Assembly: GCA_012842935.1 (NCBI GenBank)
Contig: DUSC01000131.1
Location: forward strand, 1 to 44,380
Length of the DNA: 44,380 bases
DNA from: Hyphomicrobiales bacterium
GTDB lineage: Bacteria > Pseudomonadota > Alphaproteobacteria > Rhizobiales > Rhizobiaceae
Reading direction: 5' to 3'
Shown here piece by piece: positions 7,494 to 15,008 of this stretch. The position numbers and the translations under genes are program-made. Under the pieces are notes generated by a model. It was not told where the DNA came from. It ran no database searches and saw nothing but the letters and a program-made list of their open reading frames with translations. Each line of letters starts with the position of its first letter. Within the stretch, counting starts at the first letter, position 1.

Positions 7494-7616
7494 AGCATCT
7501 TAGGCAATCGGTGGCGGTGCCGCAAACCAACTTGTCCTGAGCAAGGGCAATGCCTTGACCCTCCCCGGGTTCGCCATCACACTGCGGCGCGACAGGGATT
7601 CTCGCGGAGAACGACC

Positions 7617-8030
7617 ATGCGCCGTCCGGCAACCACCCTCCTCGCCGCCGCGTCTATGCTGGCGGCTGGCATCGTCGCGTCCGCGGCCGGCGACAAGACG
7701 GCCGCGGAATGCAGCAACAGCGAGATCCTCGCACGCATCCAGTCGAAGTTCCGCCACCAGGTGACGCATGTGCCGCACCTGCCCGACGTCGACATCGTCG
7801 AGTTCCGCAAGATCCACCAGCACCGCTACATCCCCTTCGGCGAGACGCAGCCGATCGCGCGGCGCTACTGCGGCGCGACTGCCCACATGTCCGACGGCCG
7901 CCGGCGGGCCGTCTGGTACCTGATCGAGGACCACATGGGCTTCGCCGGCGTCGGCGACGGCGTCGAGTTCTGCGTCTCGGGCTTCGACCGCTGGTTCGTC
8001 TACAACGGCCACTGCCGGGTCGTCCGCTAG
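7617..8030 (+). CDS. Exported hypothetical protein with four cysteines
   Basis: A 137-residue protein that I do not recognise. It has a clear Sec signal peptide (RRPATTLLAAASMLAAGIVA, cut near ASAAG at about residue 24). The mature part has four cysteines (AAEC, RRYCGA, EFCVSG, NGHC), enough for two disulfides, and aromatic segments RRAVWYLIEDH and FDRWFVYNGH suggesting a small compact periplasmic domain. ATG 7617 directly precedes the positively charged n-region, and GGAGAA lies a suitable distance upstream. It ends 12 bases before an exported RNase T2 gene, so the two are probably cotranscribed. No function is proposed. Confidence 0.75.
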   Translation: MRRPATTLLAAASMLAAGIVASAAGDKTAAECSNSEILARIQSKFRHQVTHVPHLPDVDIVEFRKIHQHRYIPFGETQPIARRYCGATAHMSDGRRRAVWYLIEDHMGFAGVGDGVEFCVSGFDRWFVYNGHCRVVR

Positions 8031-8042
8031 CCGCGAAGAACG

Positions 8043-8765
8043 GTGAGGCCGCTCTCGACATCGCCGGCGCGGACGCTGGCGATCATCGTCCTCGTCGCCG
8101 CCGCCCTCGTCGCGCTCTATCTCGACCAGCGCGCCGGGCAGGATTCCGCCGAGACGGTAGCGGACGCCGGCCAGGGTCCGGCTGCAGCCGCGAGCGGCTT
8201 TGCCTTCTACGTGCTGTCGCTGTCGTGGTCGCCGAGCTACTGCGAGGCCGAGGGCGAGGACGCCAACCGCCAGCAGTGCGCTTCGGGGCGCCCTTACGCC
8301 TTCGTCGTCCACGGCCTGTGGCCGCAATACGAGACCGGCTATCCGGAATTCTGCGCAACGGCGGAACCGACCGTTGCCGAGGCGACGCTGCGCGGCCTCC
8401 ACGACCTGATGCCGTCGGCGGGCCTGATCCGCCATCAGTGGAAGAAGCACGGCTCCTGCTCGGGCCTGTCGCAGGCCGACTATTTCGCCACGCTGCGCGC
8501 GGCGCGCGGCCGGGTGACGATACCGGCGCCCTATCGGCGTCTCGACGCCTACCGGACCGTCGATCCGGATTCGGTCGAGCGCGACTTCGTCGCGGCGAAC
8601 GACGGACTCGCGCAGGACGGCGTCGCCGTCACCTGCGACCGCCGCTACCTGCGCGAGGTACGGATCTGCCTGACGAAGGACCTCGTCTTCCGCCCCTGTC
8701 CGGAGATCGACCGCAGGGCCTGCGACCTGGACCGCGCGGTGATGCCGCCGGTCCGCGGCGGCTGA
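8043..8765 (+). CDS. RNase T2 family endoribonuclease, exported or membrane-anchored
   Basis: A 240-residue ribonuclease of the T2/RNase I family, which cleaves RNA via 2',3'-cyclic phosphates in the periplasm. Conserved active-site segment CAS I is FVVHGLWPQ with His90; CAS II is HQWKKHGSC at residues 131-139 with His131 and His136. The glutamate usual after the first CAS II histidine (HEW) is Gln132 here, which may lower activity. The N-terminus (residues 11-27, TLAIIVLVAAALVALYL) is a signal peptide or anchor, with a low-complexity Ala/Gly linker to residue 51. The start is GTG 8043, the only candidate that keeps the charged n-region. Four or more cysteines are present, as in the family. 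Confidence 0.88.
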   Translation: MRPLSTSPARTLAIIVLVAAALVALYLDQRAGQDSAETVADAGQGPAAAASGFAFYVLSLSWSPSYCEAEGEDANRQQCASGRPYAFVVHGLWPQYETGYPEFCATAEPTVAEATLRGLHDLMPSAGLIRHQWKKHGSCSGLSQADYFATLRAARGRVTIPAPYRRLDAYRTVDPDSVERDFVAANDGLAQDGVAVTCDRRYLREVRICLTKDLVFRPCPEIDRRACDLDRAVMPPVRGG

Positions 8766-8856
8766 CGACCGGGCCGCGTCCGGTTTTTCCATCGGTCCAG
8801 GGCGCGCTGCTGGTGACAAGGTCCGTCGGGTCGCAATAGGCTCCGTCCCGTTGCGA

Positions 8857-8889
8857 ATCCCGGTCGCCCCGGGATGCCAGTCCCGGGAG
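8857..8889 (+). promoter_or_regulatory. Leader hairpin before the glutathione transferase gene
   Basis: ATCCCGG (8857-8863) pairs with CCGGGAT (8869-8875) around a five-base loop, and a third copy, TCCCGGGA (8881-8888), could pair with either arm. GGAG at 8886-8889 is the only ribosome-site candidate for the ATG at 8900, so alternative pairing could affect its access. Low confidence in function. Confidence 0.3.
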
Positions 8890-8899
8890 CCGTTCCTTC

Positions 8900-9496
8900 A
8901 TGCCCAAGATCCTCTATTCCTCGGCATCGCCCTACAGCGCCAAGGTGCGCATGGCCGCCGCCTATGCCGGCATCGAGGCGGAATCGGTGCCGACCGATAC
9001 CAATGCCGAACCGGCAATGCTCGTCGACAACAACCCGCTGGGCAAGATTCCGGTGCTGATCACCGATGCCGGCGAGGCCGTCTACGACAGCCGCGCGATC
9101 ACGCAGTACCTCAACCGCGAATCGAAGAACCGGCTGTTCCCGCGCAACCCGGCAAAGCGCACCGAGGCCGAGCGGCTCGAGGCATTGGCGGACGGCATCT
9201 GCGACTGCCTGCTCGCGCATGTCTACGAGCGGCGCTTCCGGCCTGAGGAGAAGATCCACCAGGAATGGCTCGACAAGCAGTGGAAGAAGGTGACGCGGGC
9301 GCTCGATCATCTCAACGCGGCGCCGCCCAAGCTGCCCAAGACGATAACGGCGGGCCATCTCGCCCTGCGCGCCATGCTCGGCTACCTCGCCCTGCGCTTC
9401 GACGGGAAGTGGGAGAAAGGCCGCGGCAAGCTGAAGCGCTGGGCGGCGCGCTTCGACGAGAAGTTCCCGGAACTGGTGCAGTATCTGCCGAAATGA
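8900..9496 (+). CDS. Glutathione S-transferase family protein
   Basis: A 198-residue GST. The N-terminal thioredoxin-like domain (1-80) starts with KILYSSASPYSAKVRM, where the Ser/Tyr pair is the likely glutathione-activating site. It continues with NPLGKIPVL (cis-proline loop) and the glutathione-contact motif YDSRAITQYL. The all-helical C-terminal domain (about 90-198) is charged and ends in PELVQYLPK. GSTs conjugate or reduce via glutathione; the substrate here is unknown. ATG 8900 is the family start. A strong hairpin terminator follows 35 bases after the stop and is shared with the convergent porin gene. It is distinct from the second GST at 20.0-20.7 kb. Confidence 0.88.
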   Translation: MPKILYSSASPYSAKVRMAAAYAGIEAESVPTDTNAEPAMLVDNNPLGKIPVLITDAGEAVYDSRAITQYLNRESKNRLFPRNPAKRTEAERLEALADGICDCLLAHVYERRFRPEEKIHQEWLDKQWKKVTRALDHLNAAPPKLPKTITAGHLALRAMLGYLALRFDGKWEKGRGKLKRWAARFDEKFPELVQYLPK

Positions 9497-9522
9497 GCGG
9501 CAGTCGCGCCGGCGACGGGCAG

Positions 9523-9563
9523 AAACGAAAAGAGCCGGGCGCGACCGCCCGGCTTCTCTCGTT
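9523..9563. terminator. Bidirectional terminator between GST and porin genes
   Basis: AAGAGCCGGGCG and CGCCCGGCTTCTCT form a long GC stem with a CGAC-type loop (core 9533-9553), flanked by A-rich sequence on the left and T-rich CTTCTCTCGTTT on the right. It serves the GST gene on plus and the outer-membrane protein gene on minus, which converge here. Confidence 0.8.
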
Positions 9564-9580
9564 TCCCAAGACGGGATGCG

Positions 9581-10243
9581 TCAGAACTTCATGCCGATGC
9601 CGAAGGTGACGCGGTTGTCCTTCGACGAGACCGACTGGTCGCCGCTGCCGGTGTTGAAGGTGCGGCTGCCGAAGTCGGTGTAGCGGTACTCGACCCGGCC
9701 GAACACGTTCTCGGTCATCTTGACGTCGATGCCTGCGCCCGCCGTCCAGCCGATCAGGGTCTTGCTGTCGCTGCCCGCCGGATCGGTGATCTTCAGGCTC
9801 TGGCCCGCTGCGCCGCCGGTGCCATAAACGAGGATGTCGTCCGTGACGGCGACGCCCATGCGGGCGCGCAGCGACGCCTCGAGGCCGGAACGGGACTTGA
9901 CGCCGGCATTGTCGCCGGACAGGTTGGCCCAGTTCAGATCGGCCTCGCCGCCGTAGACGAACATGCCGTTCTGCATGTTGAAACCGCCGAACGCGCCGCC
10001 GATGAAGCCGCTCGTACCGATGTCGACGCCGGGCGTGCGGGTCCTGCCGGAAAAGCCATAGCCCAGCGACACGCCGGCATAAGGGCCCGACCAGGTATTG
10101 AGCGGCGGCGTCTCCAGCGGCGCGGCCGGTGCCGGCGGCTCCTCGTAGACCACGTCGGCGGCGTATGCGGGCACCATGCCGATCAGGGCGACGAGACCGG
10201 CCGCGAGCGCCGTCGACCGGGCGAAAGTCATCTTGGCTGACAT
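9581..10243 (-). CDS. Outer membrane beta-barrel protein (Omp25/RopB-like)
   Basis: A 220-residue protein with a Sec signal peptide (ARSTALAAGLVALIGMVPAY, cleavage at AYA-AD near residue 29). A Pro/Ala-rich linker follows, then WSGPYAGVSLGYGFSG, the hallmark first strand of the Omp25/Omp31/RopB family of Hyphomicrobiales. Alternating strands continue (GWTAGAGIDVKMTENVFGRV, VEYRYTDFG) to a terminal phenylalanine (FGIGMKF), the BAM recognition signature. It probably forms an eight-stranded barrel that stabilises the outer membrane rather than a classical porin. The ATG at 10243 has an excellent ribosome site, AAGGAG, at nine bases, suggesting high expression. It is a single-gene unit with its own terminator. 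Confidence 0.9.
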   Translation of the reverse strand: MSAKMTFARSTALAAGLVALIGMVPAYAADVVYEEPPAPAAPLETPPLNTWSGPYAGVSLGYGFSGRTRTPGVDIGTSGFIGGAFGGFNMQNGMFVYGGEADLNWANLSGDNAGVKSRSGLEASLRARMGVAVTDDILVYGTGGAAGQSLKITDPAGSDSKTLIGWTAGAGIDVKMTENVFGRVEYRYTDFGSRTFNTGSGDQSVSSKDNRVTFGIGMKF

Positions 10244-10290
10244 TGTTGTTACTCCTTAGCCACAGGAACTCTGCAATTCCGTTTGATCAT

Positions 10291-10324
10291 CGCCCCGCCG
10301 TCCGGGCGGGAAACGGACGGGGCG
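10291..10324 (-). promoter_or_regulatory. 5' leader hairpin of the outer-membrane protein gene
   Basis: On the minus strand CCGTCCG pairs with CGGACGG around a TTTCCCGCC loop, extended by further GC pairs with bulges. It lies about 50 bases upstream of the start codon and has no U-tract. Leaders of abundant outer-membrane proteins are often structured for mRNA stability or small-RNA control; that role is inference. Confidence 0.4.
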
Positions 10325-10471
10325 TCTTGCGGTTCCGAATGTCGTGAGCAAATGAGGCCGGATCGTTCCGACAATCGGGTCATTCCCTGGCTCGAATGCG
10401 GCCGAAGGTTGACGTTGCACTTCGGCAACAGCCCTGTCAGGAACCTGCACATTTTCAAGATGTTGGGTGTT

Positions 10472-10499
10472 TTGACGCGCGCCACGGCCGCCCTATATT
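10472..10499 (+). promoter_or_regulatory. Sigma70-like promoter of the SDR-uvrC operon
   Basis: TTGACG (10472-10477), 16 bases, TATATT (10494-10499). It would give a leader of about 115 bases to the SDR start at 10623. Confidence 0.55.
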
Positions 10500-10622
10500 G
10501 GCTTTCCGGCCCCGTTTCGCGGGCCCGAACGGGCAGGCGCCGCCAAAATGCCGCCTCAAGAGTTGCCGGTTCGTGAACAGAAGAGGCGCCGGATCGGCGC
10601 CGGATGCGAACCGGGGGACGAC

Positions 10623-11387
10623 ATGGCCGAAGGCGCGAAGACTGCCCTTGTCACGGGAGGAGCACGGCGCATCGGCCGGGCAATCGTCGAGGACCTGGCG
10701 GCGAACGGCTTTGCCGTAGCGATCCATGCGCGAGGCTCGACCGAAGAAGCCGAGGCGCTGGGACGGTCGATCATGGACCGTGGCGGCCGCGCAGCGGTGG
10801 TCCAGGCCGACCTGAGGGACGCCGACGCCGTCGCCGGCCTGGTGGCGAAGGCCGCCGGCCTGCTCGGCCCGGTCGGACTTCTGGTCAACAATGCCTCGGC
10901 CTTCGAACCCGACAGCGTCGCAGACTTCGACTGGGACACCTGGGACCGCCACTTCGCCCTCCATCTCAAGGCGCCGGTGATGCTGACGCGACAACTCGCC
11001 GCCGGACTTCCCGACGAAACGGAGGGCCTCGTCGTCAACGTCATCGACGAGCGCGTGATCCGGCTCAACCCGCGCTACTTCTCCTACACGCTGTCCAAGG
11101 CGGCTCTTTGGACGGCGACGCAGACCATGGCGCAGGCGCTCGGGCCTAGGGTTCGCGTCAACGCGATCGGTCCCGGTCCGACGCTCGCCAATGTCCGGCA
11201 GCGGCCGGAGGATTTCCAGGCCCAGCTCGACGGCCTGATCCTGCGCCGCGGGCCCGAACTCGCCGAGTTCGGCGCGACCATCCGCTATCTCTGGCAGGCC
11301 CGCTCGGTGACCGGCCAGATGATCGCCATCGACGGCGGCCAGCACCTTGCATGGGAGACGCCGGATGTGACAGGCATGAACGAATGA
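10623..11387 (+). CDS. Short-chain dehydrogenase/reductase, pteridine-reductase-like
   Basis: A 254-residue classical SDR. The dinucleotide motif is TGGARRIG at residues 11-18; the arginines resemble the NADPH-preferring TGxxxRxG of pteridine reductases and FolM. NNAS follows (VNNASAF), and the catalytic pair is Tyr155 and Lys159 in YTLSK. The usual catalytic serine before it is not obvious; the segment reads [21 protein letters not shown], as in FolM/PTR1 proteins, where Asp replaces Ser. It would reduce a dihydropterin or another carbonyl compound in the cytosol. ATG 10623 is chosen over the open upstream frame because the first strand begins at residue 6. It overlaps uvrC by ATGA. Confidence 0.8.
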   Translation: MAEGAKTALVTGGARRIGRAIVEDLAANGFAVAIHARGSTEEAEALGRSIMDRGGRAAVVQADLRDADAVAGLVAKAAGLLGPVGLLVNNASAFEPDSVADFDWDTWDRHFALHLKAPVMLTRQLAAGLPDETEGLVVNVIDERVIRLNPRYFSYTLSKAALWTATQTMAQALGPRVRVNAIGPGPTLANVRQRPEDFQAQLDGLILRRGPELAEFGATIRYLWQARSVTGQMIAIDGGQHLAWETPDVTGMNE

Positions 11388-13438
11388 GTCCGAACAGACC
11401 GCCCATCCCCACGCGCCGCGGCGCCTCCGCGGCGGCGGACGACGTCGCCGGCTTCCTGCCCGGCGACGACGGCGACGACGAGGCCGGCGAGCCCGTCGAC
11501 GCCGAGGGGCATGACGCGGCATTCGCCATCCCCTTCACCCGCATCGAGATCGAGACGCCGGAGGGCGAAGGAAGAACCGGCCCGGACGTCATCCAGGAGC
11601 TGGTGAAGCGCCTGCCCAACCAGCCCGGCGTCTACCGCATGATGAACGCGGCGGGCGACGTGCTCTATGTCGGCAAGGCACGCAGCCTGAAAAAGCGGGT
11701 CACGGCGTACGCGCAAGGCCGCTTCCACACCAACCGCATCGGCCGGATGGTGCGCGAGACGGCGACGATGGAGTTCGTCGTCACCCGCACCGAAACCGAG
11801 GCGCTGCTGCTGGAGGCGAATCTCATCAAGCGGTTGCGGCCGCGCTTCAACGTGCTGATGCGGGACGACAAGTCGTTCCCCTACATCCTGCTCACCGGCG
11901 ATCACCCCTCGCCCGGCATCTTCAAGCACCGCGGCGCACGCTCGCGAAAGGGCGAGTATTTCGGCCCGTTCGCCTCCGCCGGCGCGGTCGACCGCACGAT
12001 CAACGCGCTGCAGCGCGCCTTCCTGCTCAGGACCTGCACGGACTCCGTCTTCGAGAGCCGGACGCGGCCCTGCCTGCTCTTCCAGATCAAGCGCTGCTCG
12101 GGCCCGTGCACCGGCGAGATATCGGCCATGGACTACGCCGAACTGGTCGATGAGGCGAAGGACTTCCTTTCCGGCCGCAGCCAGCGCGTCAAGGCGCAAA
12201 TCTCCGAAGCAATGCAGGAGGCGGCCGAAGCGCTCGACTTCGAGCGCGCCGCCATCTACCGCGACCGCCTCGCCGCCCTTTCGCACGTGCAGAGCCACCA
12301 GGGCATCAATCCGCAGTCGGTGGAAGAGGCCGACGTCTTCGCCATCCACCAGGAAGGCGGGCAGAACTGCATCCAGGTGTTCTTCTTCCGCACCGGCCAG
12401 AACTGGGGCAATCGTGCCTACTTCCCCAAGGCCGATCCGGCGCTGGAAGCGGGCGAAGTGCTCGGCTCTTTCCTCGCCCAGTTCTACGACGACAAGCCCT
12501 GCCCGCGGCTGGTCCTGCTGTCGCACGCCGTGGAAGAGCAGGCACTGCTCGCCGAAGCCCTGTCGACGCGGGCCGGACACAAGGTGACGGTGTCGGTGCC
12601 GCAGCGCGGCGAGAAGAAGGACCTCGCCGACCACGCGCTGCAGAACGCGCGCGAGGCGCTGGGCCGGCGGCTCGCCGAGACGTCGACGCAGGCGCGGCTG
12701 CTCGAAGGCTTCGCCGCGACTTTCGGGCTGGACAAGGTTCCTCAGCGCATCGAGGTCTACGACAACTCGCACATCATGGGCAGCAATGCCGTCGGCGCCA
12801 TGATCGTCGCCGGGCCGGAAGGGTTCGTGAAGAACCAGTACCGGAAGTTCAACATCCGCTCGACCGCCATCACGCCGGGCGACGACTTCGGCATGATGCG
12901 CGAGGTGATGGAGCGGCGCTTCTCGCGGCTGATCAAGGATCACGGCGCCGGAGGCGGCGGTGAGGCCGAGGTGTCGGGCATCCCGGCCTGGCCCGACGTG
13001 ATTCTCGTTGACGGCGGCCAGGGCCAGATGAGCGCGGTGCGCGGCATCCTCTCGGGGCTCGGCATCGCGGACAAGGTCGTCGCGATCGGCGTCGCCAAGG
13101 GCGCCGACCGCGACGCCGGCCGGGAGCGCTTCTTCACCGAGGGCCGCGGGTCCTTCAGCCTGCCGGTGCGCGACCCCGTACTCTACTTCGTGCAGCGCCT
13201 GCGCGACGAGGCGCACCGCTTCGCCATCGGATCGCATCGGGCCCGGCGCAAGAAGGAGATGGCGAAGAGTCCGCTCGACGAGATCGCCGGGATCGGCCCC
13301 GCCCGCAAGCGGGCGCTGCTCCTGCATTTCGGTACCGCGAAGGCGGTGAGCCGCGCGGCGATCGAAGACCTCATGCGCGTCGAGGGCATTTCGGAATCCG
13401 TTGCGCGGCTGGTATACGATCACTTTCACGACAATTGA
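11384..13438 (+). CDS. uvrC: Excinuclease ABC subunit C
   Basis: A 684-residue UvrC, the nuclease that makes both incisions around DNA lesions after UvrA and UvrB binding. After a disordered acidic N-terminal extension (about 60 residues), the GIY-YIG domain starts at [23 protein letters not shown] domain for UvrB contact is in [20 protein letters not shown]. The C-terminal RNase H-like endonuclease contains [19 protein letters not shown] and ILVDGGQGQ, and helix-hairpin-helix motifs end the protein ([20 protein letters not shown]). ATG 11384 overlaps the SDR stop and is followed by the usual alphaproteobacterial extension. It lies upstream of pgsA, moaD and moaE, an order seen widely in this bacterial order. 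Confidence 0.97.
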   Translation: MSPNRPPIPTRRGASAAADDVAGFLPGDDGDDEAGEPVDAEGHDAAFAIPFTRIEIETPEGEGRTGPDVIQELVKRLPNQPGVYRMMNAAGDVLYVGKARSLKKRVTAYAQGRFHTNRIGRMVRETATMEFVVTRTETEALLLEANLIKRLRPRFNVLMRDDKSFPYILLTGDHPSPGIFKHRGARSRKGEYFGPFASAGAVDRTINALQRAFLLRTCTDSVFESRTRPCLLFQIKRCSGPCTGEISAMDYAELVDEAKDFLSGRSQRVKAQISEAMQEAAEALDFERAAIYRDRLAALSHVQSHQGINPQSVEEADVFAIHQEGGQNCIQVFFFRTGQNWGNRAYFPKADPALEAGEVLGSFLAQFYDDKPCPRLVLLSHAVEEQALLAEALSTRAGHKVTVSVPQRGEKKDLADHALQNAREALGRRLAETSTQARLLEGFAATFGLDKVPQRIEVYDNSHIMGSNAVGAMIVAGPEGFVKNQYRKFNIRSTAITPGDDFGMMREVMERRFSRLIKDHGAGGGGEAEVSGIPAWPDVILVDGGQGQMSAVRGILSGLGIADKVVAIGVAKGADRDAGRERFFTEGRGSFSLPVRDPVLYFVQRLRDEAHRFAIGSHRARRKKEMAKSPLDEIAGIGPARKRALLLHFGTAKAVSRAAIEDLMRVEGISESVARLVYDHFHDN

Positions 13439-13481
13439 CGACGACGCCGCCACTTTCAGTCGGGTCCGCAGCGCCGCGCGG

Positions 13482-13510
13482 TTGACCCGCGACACCGCGG
13501 TCTGATTTGA
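13482..13510 (+). promoter_or_regulatory. Possible internal promoter before pgsA
   Basis: TTGACC (13482-13487), 17 bases, ATTTGA (13505-13510). The -35 is good and the -10 weak; it could give pgsA-moaDE expression independent of uvrC. Confidence 0.3.
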
Positions 13511-13536
13511 GTAGTCGCGCACGAACTGACGAAGAC

Positions 13537-14127
13537 ATGGCGAAACGCGCATTCAACCTTCCCAACATGCTGACCTACGGCCGCATCCTCGCGGTGCCGT
13601 TGATCGTGCTGTGCTTCTTCCTCGAAGGCCGGCTCAAATCGAGCGACTTCGCGCGCTGGTCGGCGCTCTTCATCTTCGCCGCGGCGAGCATCACCGACTA
13701 TTTCGACGGATACCTGGCCCGCGCCTGGCAGCAGACCTCGAACATCGGGCGGATGCTCGACCCGATCGCCGACAAGCTGCTGGTGGCGACCTGCCTGCTG
13801 CTCCTCGCAGCCGACACCGACCGCACGATTGCCGGCTGGTCCTTGTGGGCAGCAATCATCATCCTATGCCGCGAGATCCTCGTTTCGGGGCTTCGCGAAT
13901 ACCTGGCGGGGCTGAAAGTCAGCGTGCCGGTCACGCAACTCGCCAAGTGGAAGACGACGATCCAGATGCTGGCCATCGGCATGCTGCTCGCCGGCCCGGC
14001 CCTCGACAAGCTGCTGCCCTTCTCGACGGAGGCCGGCGTCGCGCTTCTCTGGATTTCGGCAATCGTGACGCTGTATACGGGCTACGACTATTTCCGCGCC
14101 GGCCTGAAGCATATCGTCGACGAGTAG
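13537..14127 (+). CDS. pgsA: CDP-diacylglycerol-glycerol-3-phosphate 3-phosphatidyltransferase
   Basis: A 196-residue inner-membrane enzyme that makes phosphatidylglycerol-phosphate from CDP-diacylglycerol and glycerol-3-phosphate, the committed step to phosphatidylglycerol and cardiolipin. The CDP-alcohol phosphotransferase signature (DG-x2-AR-x8-G-x3-D-x3-D) is complete: it starts DYFDGYLARA and ends MLDPIADK. The protein opens with FNLPNMLTYGRILAVPLIV, as PgsA does, and has four or more hydrophobic segments. ATG 13537 (MAKRAFNLPN) is preferred to the TTG at 13507, which adds ten non-family residues. It sits 98 bases after uvrC and five bases before moaD. Confidence 0.95.
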   Translation: MAKRAFNLPNMLTYGRILAVPLIVLCFFLEGRLKSSDFARWSALFIFAAASITDYFDGYLARAWQQTSNIGRMLDPIADKLLVATCLLLLAADTDRTIAGWSLWAAIIILCREILVSGLREYLAGLKVSVPVTQLAKWKTTIQMLAIGMLLAGPALDKLLPFSTEAGVALLWISAIVTLYTGYDYFRAGLKHIVDE

Positions 14128-14131
14128 GACA

Positions 14132-14386
14132 ATGACCAAGCTGGTCTATTTCGCCTGGGTACGCGAGCGCATCGGCAAGGCCGAGGAGACCGTCGAACTG
14201 CCCGACACGGTCAAGACCGTCGCCGGCCTGCTGCTCTGGCTGAAGGGACGCGGCGAGGGCTATGCCGCGGCGCTCGAACATCCCCACGTGATCCGGGTGG
14301 CGATCGACCAGGAACATGTCGACCACGCGGCCCGGATCGCGGGCGCGGGCGAGATCGCCCTGTTCCCGCCGATGACGGGAGGCTGA
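14132..14386 (+). CDS. moaD: Molybdopterin synthase small subunit
   Basis: An 84-residue ubiquitin-like sulfur carrier. It ends in the required double glycine (PPMTGG), the residue thiocarboxylated by MoeB and inserted in the MoaE active site. The N-terminal strand KLVYFAWVRERIGKAEETVE and the FPPMTGG tail are typical. Together with MoaE it converts cyclic pyranopterin monophosphate to molybdopterin by adding two sulfurs. It follows pgsA by four bases and precedes moaE by three, so all three are cotranscribed. The molybdoenzyme at 2.5-4.7 kb is one possible client of the cofactor. Confidence 0.95.
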   Translation: MTKLVYFAWVRERIGKAEETVELPDTVKTVAGLLLWLKGRGEGYAAALEHPHVIRVAIDQEHVDHAARIAGAGEIALFPPMTGG

Positions 14387-14389
14387 GCG

Positions 14390-14872
14390 GTGACGCCGGG
14401 GGTCGTGTCGACGGTTCGCGTCCAGGCGGAAGACTTCGACATCGCCGCGGAAATCGACCGGCTGACCGCGGGGCGCGGCGACGCCGGCGCAGTGGTGACG
14501 TTCACCGGGTTGTGCCGCGACGAATCGGGAACACTGTCGGCGCTCGAACTCGAGCACTACCCCGGAATGGCCGAAGCGGAGATCCGCCGCATCTGCATCG
14601 AAGCGGCGGCGCGATGGCCGGTGACCGGCCTGACCGTGATCCACCGCCATGGCATGATCCGGCCGGGCGAGAACATCGTGCTGGTCGTCGCCGTCTCGGC
14701 CCACCGGCATGCGGCCTTCGACGCCGCCGGCTTCATCATGGACTTCCTCAAGTCGCGCGCACCCTTCTGGAAGAAGGAGCACCGCGCCGACGGCAGCAGC
14801 GGCGGCTGGGTCGACGCCAAGGAAACCGACGATGCCGCGCTGGCCCGATGGGACGGCGGCGACACGCCCTGA
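14390..14872 (+). CDS. moaE: Molybdopterin synthase catalytic subunit
   Basis: A 160-residue MoaE. Conserved family segments are GAVVTFTGLCRDE, ALELEHYPGMAEAEI, VIHRHGMIRPGENIVLV and the catalytic-lysine region FLKSRAPFWKKEH. It binds the thiocarboxylated MoaD tail and transfers sulfur to precursor Z in the cytosol. The start is GTG 14390, three bases after the moaD stop; no ATG is available before the conserved QAEDFDIAAEID. Length matches the family (about 150). It ends the uvrC-pgsA-moaDE block; the next gene starts 136 bases on. Confidence 0.95.
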   Translation: MTPGVVSTVRVQAEDFDIAAEIDRLTAGRGDAGAVVTFTGLCRDESGTLSALELEHYPGMAEAEIRRICIEAAARWPVTGLTVIHRHGMIRPGENIVLVVAVSAHRHAAFDAAGFIMDFLKSRAPFWKKEHRADGSSGGWVDAKETDDAALARWDGGDTP

Positions 14873-15008
14873 AAGACGGCCCGCGGCGGCGCCGCCGTGC
14901 CACGGAAAGCCGGCGTTAACGACGTCCGCACATCCCGGCCGGCGTTTAGACATTGGCGAGGCGTTGCAGCGTACCAATTGCGGCGTCGAAACGACCGTGC
15001 GCAGAGCC

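Larger units (their letters stand above)
7180..7616. other. Intergenic region between NYN gene and exported protein gene
   Basis: This 437-base divergent region holds, from left to right: the NYN leader and promoter (7180-7287); a run of eight T and thirteen G (7328-7348); an inverted repeat CTACC/GGTAG (7392-7407); a perfect 18-bp palindrome GAAAGGCTGCAGCCTTTC (7407-7424); and a plus-strand promoter (7465-7493). From about 7500 to 7616 I see only an ordinary leader. Composition is lower in G+C than the flanks up to about 7500. Confidence 0.7.
10244..10622. other. Intergenic region between outer-membrane gene and SDR gene
   Basis: A 379-base divergent region. It holds the porin ribosome site, a GC-rich leader hairpin (10291-10324) and, on the right, a plus-strand promoter at 10472-10499. 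Between 10330 and 10470 I see no gene and no repeat; the porin promoter should be here on the minus strand, but I could not pick a convincing -35/-10 pair. Confidence 0.6.

Noticed and set aside
10291-10324. Hairpin as a terminator for either neighbouring gene
   Set aside because: No U-tract on either strand, and it lies in front of both divergent genes.
11285-13552. A 755-codon minus-strand open frame over uvrC
   Set aside because: Shadow of the uvrC reading frame, rich in Arg/Val/Gly with no recognisable domain.
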